From Verrucomicrobiota bacterium (GTDB lineage Bacteria; Verrucomicrobiota; Verrucomicrobiia; Opitutales; Opitutaceae): DNA of 11,653 nucleotides. The notes beneath the pieces were generated by a model, which saw only the letters and a list, made by a program, of their open reading frames with translations, made no database searches and was not told where the DNA came from. Position numbers and translations under genes: made by a program. Below, piece after piece: positions 6,191-11,653 of this stretch (position 1 is the first letter of the stretch; each line of letters opens with the position of its first letter). The stretch is from positions 1-11,653 of the forward strand of contig RFJS01000516.1 in NCBI GenBank assembly GCA_003694825.1. Reading direction: 5' to 3'.

Positions 6191-7060
6191 GTGTCCGATT
6201 CCACCCCCGCTTTTTCGCAGAACGGCGCCGACCTGTTCATCCCGGACGGCGCCGCCCTGCCCGAGGCGCTCACCCGCACCACCCACCTCGGGATCGGAGC
6301 CCATGCCGATGACCTCGAGTTCTTCGCCTGGCCGGGCATCGAGGCGTGTTTCGGCCGCGACGACCGGTGGTTCACCGGCGTCACCATCACCGATGGTGGC
6401 GGCAGCCCGCGCACCGGCCCCTACGCGGACTGGCCCGATGAGAAGATCCGCCGCGCACGGGCGGCCGAGCAGCGGGCCGCGGCGGTGATCGGCGAATACG
6501 CCGCCATCGCGCAGCTCGCCTGGCCGAGCGCGCTGGTGAAGGACGCGGCGCAGGCCGGTCCGCTCATCACCGAACTCGAGACGCTCCTGCGCCTGGCACG
6601 GCCGGAAGTCGTCTACATGCACAATCCCGCCGACCGCCACGACACACACGTGGCCTGCTTCTGGCGGACGCTCGCGGCGCTGCGGCGGCTGCCCGCGGCG
6701 GAGCGGCCGAAAGCCGTCTACGGCTGTGAAGTCTGGCGCAGCCTCGACTGGCTCGTCGGCACGGACCGCGGGAAACTCCCGGCCGGCGGGCGGCCGCACC
6801 TGCAGGCCGCCCTCGCCGGCGTCTTCGACACCCAGATCGCCGGCGGCAAGCGTTACGATCTGGCCGTGCCGGCGCGGCGGCTGGCCAACGCCACCTTCGA
6901 CGATTCGCACGCCGTCGACCGGGATCCGGGGATCACCTACGCCATCGACCTCACGCCGCTCGTGGCCGACGACGCCCTCGACCCCGTCGCCTTCACCCTG
7001 CGGCTCGTCGACAATCTGCGCCGCGACATCCGCGAGCGCCTCGAGCGTTTCGGCGGCTGA
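6191..7060 (+). CDS. PIG-L/LmbE-family deacetylase
   Basis: The 289-aa protein has the PIG-L zinc motif in the form AHADDLEF (37-44), replacing the usual AHPDD, with H38 and D41 as expected ligands and D40 as likely catalytic base. A second histidine pair, HDTH (150-153), follows PADR and stands where the family has HPDH, giving H153 as third ligand. Members remove N-acetyl groups from sugars such as GlcNAc conjugates. There is no signal peptide, so it acts in the cytoplasm. The start is a GTG with no Shine-Dalgarno sequence. It lies 27 bp after the DUF1080 gene and 55 bp before the nucleotidyltransferase gene, all on one strand, pointing to co-transcription. The sugar substrate is not determinable; the family call is firm. 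Confidence 0.9.
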   Translation: MSDSTPAFSQNGADLFIPDGAALPEALTRTTHLGIGAHADDLEFFAWPGIEACFGRDDRWFTGVTITDGGGSPRTGPYADWPDEKIRRARAAEQRAAAVIGEYAAIAQLAWPSALVKDAAQAGPLITELETLLRLARPEVVYMHNPADRHDTHVACFWRTLAALRRLPAAERPKAVYGCEVWRSLDWLVGTDRGKLPAGGRPHLQAALAGVFDTQIAGGKRYDLAVPARRLANATFDDSHAVDRDPGITYAIDLTPLVADDALDPVAFTLRLVDNLRRDIRERLERFGG

Positions 7061-7115
7061 GCCCCCGCCCGGAGGGAAGACGGAGACGCCTGCGGACCGA
7101 GTTTTGCACGGAATC

Positions 7116-8045
7116 ATGGATACGACAACCCGACCGACTCTCCTCGTCATGGCCGCCGGCATGGGCAGCCGTTATGGCGGGCTCAAGCAGCTCGATCCCT
7201 TCGGCCCTTCGGGCGAGACGCTGCTCGACTACTCTGTCTACGACGCGCTGCGTGCTGGATTCGACCGCGTCGTCTTCATCATCCGGCGCGATTTCGAGAA
7301 GACCTTCCGCGAGCGTATCGGGGCGCGATTCGAGCGGCGGATTGCCGTCGACTACGTCTTTCAGGACCTCGAGCGCCTGCCGGGCGGGTTCACGCCGCCG
7401 GCGGAGCGGGCAAAGCCCTGGGGCACGGGGCACGCCGTCTGGTGCGCCGCCGACGTCGTGAAGACCCCCTTTGCCGCGATCAATGCCGATGACTTCTACG
7501 GCCGCGGCGCCTTCGAGGCGCTCGGGGCCTTTCTCTCGAGGATCGATCCGGAGGCGCACCCCGCCCGCTGCGCCATGGCCGGCTACCGCCTGGCCGATAC
7601 GCTCTCGCCGCATGGCACCGTCTCGCGGGGCGTGTGCACGGTCGATGCCGCCGGCCGGCTCGTCTCGATCGAGGAAGTCACGGCGATCGCGCCGGCCGGC
7701 GAGGGGCGGGGGCGGACCGTCGCGCCGGACGACTCCGAGCGCATCCTGCCGGCGGATACGCTCGTCTCGATGAACTTCTGGGGGTTTCCGCCCTCCATCT
7801 TCGCCCTGCTCGACGCGGGGCTGCGCGCGTTTCTGGCGGCGCGCCGGGACGAGCCGAAGGCGGAGTTTTATCTGCCGGCGGCCGTGGCTGACGGGGTGGC
7901 CCGGGGTGAGGCGACCGTCGATGTGCTTCCGGTGCGCTCGCGGTGGTTCGGCGTCACGCACCGTGAGGACAAGCCGCGGGTCGTACAGGAAATCGCCCGC
8001 CTCGTGGAGGCGGGCGAATATCCCGGGAACCTTTGGGGAATTTGA
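7116..8045 (+). CDS. Sugar-phosphate nucleotidyltransferase-like protein (NTP_transferase fold), substrate unknown
   Basis: The 309-aa protein opens with the nucleotide-binding signature [14 protein letters not shown] (12-25), whose Arg and Lys contact NTP phosphates. It has [10 protein letters not shown] (100-109), a nucleobase/sugar-side motif, and the metal-binding INADDFYG (122-129; D125, D126). Such enzymes join a sugar-1-phosphate to an NTP, releasing pyrophosphate. This subfamily is commonly annotated only as nucleotidyltransferase, and I cannot name the sugar. The open frame runs upstream into the deacetylase gene, but similarity begins at ATG 7116; ACGGA just ahead is a poor, too-close ribosome site. 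It is the last gene of the probable operon and converges on hppA with 15 bp between stops. A released PPi would be a substrate for the neighbouring pyrophosphatase, but that link is generic. Confidence 0.88.
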   Translation: MDTTTRPTLLVMAAGMGSRYGGLKQLDPFGPSGETLLDYSVYDALRAGFDRVVFIIRRDFEKTFRERIGARFERRIAVDYVFQDLERLPGGFTPPAERAKPWGTGHAVWCAADVVKTPFAAINADDFYGRGAFEALGAFLSRIDPEAHPARCAMAGYRLADTLSPHGTVSRGVCTVDAAGRLVSIEEVTAIAPAGEGRGRTVAPDDSERILPADTLVSMNFWGFPPSIFALLDAGLRAFLAARRDEPKAEFYLPAAVADGVARGEATVDVLPVRSRWFGVTHREDKPRVVQEIARLVEAGEYPGNLWGI

Positions 8046-8060
8046 GGCGCGTTTCCTCGA

Positions 8061-10277
8061 TCAGAAGAGTGTCACGGCCACATTGACGCCCGCGGTCACG
8101 ATCGAGACCATGCTCATCAGCTTGATGAGGATGTTCAGGCTCGGGCCGGAGGTGTCCTTGAAGGGATCACCCACGGTGTCGCCGATCACGGTGGCCTTGT
8201 GCGCCTCAGAGCCCTTGCCGCCGTGGTGGCCTTCTTCGATGAACTTCTTGGCATTGTCCCAGGCGCCGCCGGAGTTGGCCATGAAGACGGCGAGGACGAA
8301 GCCGGCCGCGAGGCCGCCGGCGAGCAGGCCGAAAACACCGGGCACGCCGAAGACCAGGCCGACGATGATCGGCACGATCACGGCGATGGCCGAGGGAAGG
8401 ATCATCTCGTGCTGGGCGCCCGCGGTGGAGATGGCCACGCAGCGCGCGTAGTCGGGCTCGGCCTTGCCGTCCATGATGCCGGCGATTTCACGGAACTGCC
8501 GGCGCACTTCCTCGACCATCTTCTGGGCGGCGCGGCCCACGGCGTTCATGGTCAGGCCGCAGAAGAGGAAGGCCATCATCGAGCCGATGAACAGGCCGAT
8601 GAGCACCTTCGGGTTCATGAGATTCACGTAGAAGTAGTCCATGAACTTGATCAGGTCGATGTTGTGGACCTGCTCGACCGAGGTGACTTCCACGCCGTTG
8701 GGGAAGGCGAAGGTGCGGCCTTTCTCGATGAGATGGACGATGCCGATCTTCAGCTCCTCGATGTAGGAGGCGAGCAGCGCCAGCGCGGTGAGCGCGGCCG
8801 AACCGATGGCGAAGCCCTTGCCCGTGGCGGCGGTGGTGTTGCCCAGCGCGTCCAGCGCATCGGTGCGCTTGCGGACCTCGGGGCCGAGGTGGGACATCTC
8901 GGCGTTGCCCCCGGCGTTGTCGGCGATCGGGCCGTAGGCATCGGTGGCGAGGGTGAGGCCGAGGGTGGAGAGCATGCCGACGGCGGCGATGCCAATGCCG
9001 TAGAGGCCCACGCTCAGCGAGGTGGCGTCGAAGGAAAAGCCGCCGGCGGCGAACGCGTAGGCGAGCGTGGTGCCGATGGCGACCGCCGCGACCGGGACGA
9101 CGGTGGAGTTGAACCCGACGCCCATGCCGGCGATGATCACCGTGGCGGGACCGGTCTTGCCGGCGGCGGAGATCTGCCGCGTCGGCGAGAACTCGTGGGA
9201 GGTGAAGTATTCGGTCGCCTTGCCGATGACGATGCCCGTGATCAGGCCGGTGACGATCGAGCCCCAGATGCCCAGGTAGTTGTCGATCGCCAGCCAGCGC
9301 AGGATCAACCACGAGGCGATGACGATGAGGATGGAGCTGAGGTTGATGGCGCGGTTGAGCGAGGCCATGAGCTCGCGCTGATTGGCGCCCGGCCGGGTGC
9401 GCACGACGTAGACGCCGAGCACCGAGAGCAGCGTGCCGATGGCCGCGACGACCATCGGGGCGAGCACGGCCTTGAGCTGCATGGCGGTGTCGCTGGCGTA
9501 GGCCGCCGCACCCAGCGCCGCGGTGGCGAGGATGGAGCCGCAGTAGGATTCGTAGAGGTCGGCGCCCATGCCGGCGACGTCGCCGACGTTGTCGCCCACA
9601 TTGTCGGCGAGCGTGGCCGGGTTGCGCGGGTCGTCTTCCGGGATGCCGGCCTCGACCTTGCCGACGAGGTCGGCGCCGACGTCGGCCGCCTTCGTGAAGA
9701 TGCCGCCGCCGACGCGGGCGAAGAGGGCCTGCAGCGAGGCGCCCATGCCGAAGGTCAGCATCGTGGTGGTGATCACCGTGAGCTTTTGCGGCCCCTCGAG
9801 ATCGATGAAGGTGTTCAGCACCCAGAACCACACCGAGATGTCGAGCAGGGCGAGGCCGACGACGACCAGGCCCATGACGGCGCCGCTGCGGAAGGCGAGC
9901 TTGAGCCCGGCGTCGAGAGATTCACTCGCCGCCTGGGCGACGCGGTTGGAGGCGAGCGTCGCCGTCTTCATCCCGAAGAAGCCCGCCAGGCCCGAGAAGA
10001 AGCCGCCGGTGATGAAGGCGAAGGGCACCCACGGGTTCTGCACGTGGAAGACGTAGGCGAGCACCGCGAAGAGCACGAAGATCGCCACGAAGAAGATACC
10101 GACGACCTTATATTGCTGGTTGAGATACGCCATGGCGCCCTTGCGGACGTGGCCGGCGATGCGCTGCATGGTCTCGTTGCCGCCGCTCTTCCCTTTCATC
10201 TGCAGGAAGAACAACAGCGCGAAACCGAGCGCGACAATGGATGCGACTGGAACAATCCAGAAGATGGAGGCGTTCAT
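8061..10277 (-). CDS. hppA: Membrane-bound ion-pumping pyrophosphatase, K+-dependent type
   Basis: The 738-aa polytopic protein shows all family landmarks: [11 protein letters not shown] (199-209), [20 protein letters not shown] (225-244), [17 protein letters not shown] (445-461), [10 protein letters not shown] (479-488), [11 protein letters not shown] (669-679) and [17 protein letters not shown] (699-715). These Asp/Lys/Asn clusters bind Mg-PPi and form the active site, and about 16 membrane helices are expected. A483 with G486 in GNTTAATGK marks the K+-dependent class; K+-independent enzymes have Lys at the first site. Whether it pumps H+, Na+ or both is not settled by eye; E243 lies in the gate helix. 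The enzyme hydrolyses cytoplasmic PPi and builds an ion gradient. GGAA (antisense of 10287-10290) lies 9 nt before the ATG. It follows the 258-aa unknown gene by 55 bp on the same strand, possibly as an operon. Confidence 0.97.
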   Translation of the reverse strand: MNASIFWIVPVASIVALGFALLFFLQMKGKSGGNETMQRIAGHVRKGAMAYLNQQYKVVGIFFVAIFVLFAVLAYVFHVQNPWVPFAFITGGFFSGLAGFFGMKTATLASNRVAQAASESLDAGLKLAFRSGAVMGLVVVGLALLDISVWFWVLNTFIDLEGPQKLTVITTTMLTFGMGASLQALFARVGGGIFTKAADVGADLVGKVEAGIPEDDPRNPATLADNVGDNVGDVAGMGADLYESYCGSILATAALGAAAYASDTAMQLKAVLAPMVVAAIGTLLSVLGVYVVRTRPGANQRELMASLNRAINLSSILIVIASWLILRWLAIDNYLGIWGSIVTGLITGIVIGKATEYFTSHEFSPTRQISAAGKTGPATVIIAGMGVGFNSTVVPVAAVAIGTTLAYAFAAGGFSFDATSLSVGLYGIGIAAVGMLSTLGLTLATDAYGPIADNAGGNAEMSHLGPEVRKRTDALDALGNTTAATGKGFAIGSAALTALALLASYIEELKIGIVHLIEKGRTFAFPNGVEVTSVEQVHNIDLIKFMDYFYVNLMNPKVLIGLFIGSMMAFLFCGLTMNAVGRAAQKMVEEVRRQFREIAGIMDGKAEPDYARCVAISTAGAQHEMILPSAIAVIVPIIVGLVFGVPGVFGLLAGGLAAGFVLAVFMANSGGAWDNAKKFIEEGHHGGKGSEAHKATVIGDTVGDPFKDTSGPSLNILIKLMSMVSIVTAGVNVAVTLF

Positions 10278-10332
10278 GATGCGTGTTTCCGTGGAACGAT
10301 AGGTATGGGTTGTCGTTTTCGGGCTGGGGGCA

Positions 10333-11109
10333 TCAGCCTCCGAAAGTGGTCTGCGCCGAGCGCCACCAGAGGTAGTATTCGTCTTCGAGCGCCTCGCGCG
10401 GCGGCATCTGGTAGAAGGCGAAGTCCTCCTGGTCGGCCACGTAGAAGCCGTTGCGGATGGTGCGGTAGAGGATGTCGCCGGGGAGGCGGCGGATGACGGT
10501 CTTTACCGGCTTGTCGCCCTTGGCGGTGAGTTCGCGCAGGCAATCCCGCAGGTGCTCGATGTTGTAGTAGGGGAGGTTTTCGACGTCGGCGTCGTTCGGA
10601 TCCTGCGCGAGTTTTTCCAGGCGCAGCCCGGCAAAGACGATTCTCGGCACGGAGACCGGCTGCGAACGGTCGGTGATGAATTTGCCGAAGTCGTAGGGGT
10701 TGAGCAGGCTCGCCACCCGCGGCCCCACCGGGCAGAACTCCTGGTAGAGGTGGTATTTGCGGTCGGGCTCGGGGACGAACTCGCCGCGGTCCAGTCCGAG
10801 CACCATGCCGTCGTCGGTGACGAGATAGAGCTTGCCGAGCTGCCGGATCGGCACGTGCTCGAGCACGCGGTAGATGCTCAGGTAGGCCGAATGCCGCGGG
10901 CTGCCATCCGGATGCGGCTGGCACCGCTCTTCGAGTTCGGCGACCGGAAGATAGTCGCTCTCGAAGTTCGGATCCACTTCGAAGAACAAAGCCTGGCCGC
11001 GGGAGCGTTTCTTCGAGCCGACGGCGATGTAGGCGCCGAATTCCTCGGGTGGAAGATGCGAGGCGATCAGGGCCTCCGGTATGAGGGAGAGGTAGAGGTG
11101 AATCCTCAT
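10333..11109 (-). CDS. Protein of unknown function, possibly co-transcribed with hppA
   Basis: I do not recognise a named domain in this 258-aa product. It has no signal peptide or membrane segment and looks like a soluble cytoplasmic protein, rich in aromatic residues and acidic patches. Visible stretches include MRIHLYLSLIPEALIAS (1-17), KKRSRGQALFFEVDP (33-47), KLYLVTDDGMVLGL (93-106), LNPYDFGKFITDRSQPVSVP (136-155) and the C-terminal DEYYLWWRSAQTTFGG (243-258). Evidence that it is a real gene: it is long, its composition looks like protein with conserved-looking blocks, and the overlapping alternative frame is low-complexity Arg/Pro. The ATG at 11109 has no Shine-Dalgarno sequence. Its stop lies 55 bp before the hppA start on the same strand. 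It may have a regulatory or structural role in the cytoplasm, but nothing in the sequence establishes one. Confidence 0.8.
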   Translation of the reverse strand: MRIHLYLSLIPEALIASHLPPEEFGAYIAVGSKKRSRGQALFFEVDPNFESDYLPVAELEERCQPHPDGSPRHSAYLSIYRVLEHVPIRQLGKLYLVTDDGMVLGLDRGEFVPEPDRKYHLYQEFCPVGPRVASLLNPYDFGKFITDRSQPVSVPRIVFAGLRLEKLAQDPNDADVENLPYYNIEHLRDCLRELTAKGDKPVKTVIRRLPGDILYRTIRNGFYVADQEDFAFYQMPPREALEDEYYLWWRSAQTTFGG

Positions 11110-11241
11110 GGTGACGGGTGTTGGCGAGGCGGTGGCGCAAATGCCCTCTTGCCTCAGCGTTTCATATTACCCGCGCCGCCGCACCCCGCTCCGCATCCGC
11201 TGTGGCGGTTTGCGCATCAGTTGCGCTAATTCTGAATCGAT

Positions 11242-11247
11242 CTTATA
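11242..11247 (-). promoter_or_regulatory. Candidate -10 element for the unknown gene/hppA unit
   Basis: The minus strand reads TATAAG here, 5 of 6 to TATAAT, in the most A/T-rich part of the intergenic region. At 17-bp spacing the upstream hexamer is CCAATA, which is a poor -35. It would give a leader of about 125 nt before the ATG at 11109. This is a candidate only. Confidence 0.3.
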
Positions 11248-11414
11248 TGGGCGATGGTTTTTGCTATTGGCGGCGGGGATGTATCGGGGTGCCGGGCGGG
11301 GTGGCAGTGGAGCGGCGATGCCCCTGGGCCTGGCGCGAGCCCCGGTGCAGCTGATGGCAGCGCCCCGGAGTGTGGAAGGTTTCGCGGCCGCCTCGTCGAG
11401 TGGCCGAATTCGCC

Positions 11415-11440
11415 GTCCGCGACAGGTGTCGGACGTTTTT
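11415..11440 (+). terminator. Weak terminator-like hairpin on the plus strand without an obvious gene
   Basis: GTCC (11415-11418) and GACA (11421-11424) pair with TGTC (11427-11430) and GGAC (11431-11434), with a 2-nt bulge and a very tight loop. G and TTTTT (11436-11440) follow. The T-run serves the plus strand, where no protein gene ends. The minus-strand gene ending at 11450 would meet an A-run before the stem and no T-run after it. Confidence 0.3.
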
Positions 11441-11449
11441 GACGCGCGG

Positions 11450-11653
11450 TTAGAAGTCCTCGCGGTGTGGGTCTTTGCCCGGTGAGGCAGCGGGGGTCTG
11501 CTTTGAGCCGCCGGGTTGAGTGGCCGGGGGCGGCGGGGATGCGTCGGCGAAGACGTCGATGAGATGCGTGGCGGTGCGGGCGGTGGCGATGATGCGATTG
11601 CCGAGGCGGTTGCGCAGGACGAAGTAGGCGACCATGGCCGGGATGCCGATGAC
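11450..11653 (-). CDS. C-terminal end of a membrane protein, possibly MotA/TolQ/ExbB family (partial)
   Basis: The last 67 residues are visible; the frame is open to the window edge, so the start lies outside. It begins VIGIPAMVAYFVLRNRL, the end of a hydrophobic helix followed by a basic-amphipathic segment (NRIIATARTATHLIDVF). It finishes with a Pro/Gly/Ser-rich tail and a TAA stop. A helix reading (V)xxIPAxxAYxxxRxR near the C-terminus is typical of TolQ/ExbB-type proton-channel subunits that energise outer-membrane transport, but 67 residues are too few for a firm call. An internal ATG at 11635 is not a likely start because the helix would be cut. The gene reads toward the unknown/hppA unit across 340 bp, so it is probably a separate transcript. 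Confidence 0.5.
   Translation of the reverse strand, partial: VIGIPAMVAYFVLRNRLGNRIIATARTATHLIDVFADASPPPPATQPGGSKQTPAASPGKDPHREDF

Larger units (their letters stand above)
11110..11449. other. Intergenic region upstream of the unknown gene/hppA unit
   Basis: These 340 bp contain no convincing protein gene; the plus-strand frames across them are short and Gly/Arg-rich. A TATAAG (-10-like, minus strand, antisense of 11242-11247) lies about 130 bp upstream of the unknown gene, but its -35 partner is poor. On the plus strand TTGCGC (11221-11226), 17 bp, TATATG (11244-11249) is a weak promoter-like pair, and a hairpin followed by five T's lies at 11415-11440. No tRNA or repeat was seen. Confidence 0.45.

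Noticed and set aside
5000..7162. 720-codon minus-strand open frame opposite the DUF1080 and deacetylase genes
   Set aside because: It spans two well-supported genes and their intergenic gap on the other strand, has no recognisable domain and is rich in Gly, Arg, Val and Ala from GC bias.
8046..8060. Terminator between the convergent nucleotidyltransferase and hppA genes
   Set aside because: Only a 4-bp GAGG/CCTC stem with no T-run on either strand; not supportable.
8199..10496. 765-codon plus-strand open frame opposite hppA
   Set aside because: It is antisense to a certain hppA gene and consists of low-complexity Gly/Asp/His/Arg/Glu-rich sequence, the usual result of high GC and codon bias on the coding strand.
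1..11653. CRISPR array, tRNA or rRNA genes, defence island
   Set aside because: No regularly spaced direct repeats, no cloverleaf-like sequence and no nuclease or toxin-antitoxin-type proteins were found.

Overview
The window is a GC-rich (by eye roughly two-thirds G+C) bacterial chromosome segment. The gene content points to the phylum Verrucomicrobiota, probably class Opitutae or relatives. It includes a DUF481 outer-membrane protein, a secreted DUF1080 (3-keto-disaccharide hydrolase type) protein, a PIG-L/LmbE deacetylase, a REP-associated (RAYT) transposase relic and a K+-dependent membrane pyrophosphatase. The assignment rests on family recognition and not on a search. Several genes lack a clear Shine-Dalgarno sequence.

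Left edge (1-750): a mobile-element scar. Bases 2-79 encode the last 25 residues of an IS5-type transposase, followed by a plausible right terminal repeat. Next is a decayed, truncated RAYT transposase (about 190-525) framed by a 25-bp imperfect inverted repeat (131-155 / 585-609, 21 of 25 positions matching). REP-like palindromes follow (616-655), then a strong bidirectional rho-independent terminator (690-720).

Middle left (750-3866): a minus-strand DUF481 outer-membrane beta-barrel protein diverges from a plus-strand M32 metallocarboxypeptidase. The carboxypeptidase converges with, and overlaps by 22 bp, a minus-strand YhbY/CRM-domain RNA-binding protein. The C-terminal tail of the YhbY protein is encoded by a REP-like palindrome.

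Middle (3867-8045): a 309-bp divergent intergenic region rich in dyads precedes an aldo/keto reductase with an intact catalytic tetrad and its own downstream terminator. Then comes a probable three-gene operon: a secreted DUF1080 protein, a PIG-L deacetylase with a GTG start, and a nucleotidyltransferase of unknown substrate. Together they suggest handling of modified or acetylated sugars, but the substrate cannot be read from the sequence.

Right (8046-11653): converging on that operon is a minus-strand unit made of a conserved-looking protein of unknown function (258 aa) and, 55 bp downstream, hppA, an ion-pumping membrane pyrophosphatase with the K+-dependent signature. A 340-bp intergenic region separates this unit from the C-terminal end of a membrane protein, possibly MotA/TolQ/ExbB family, that runs off the right edge. 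No CRISPR array, tRNA, rRNA or obvious defence system was seen. The most interesting material is the RAYT/REP debris, the REP-derived protein tail and the uncharacterised sugar-related operon.
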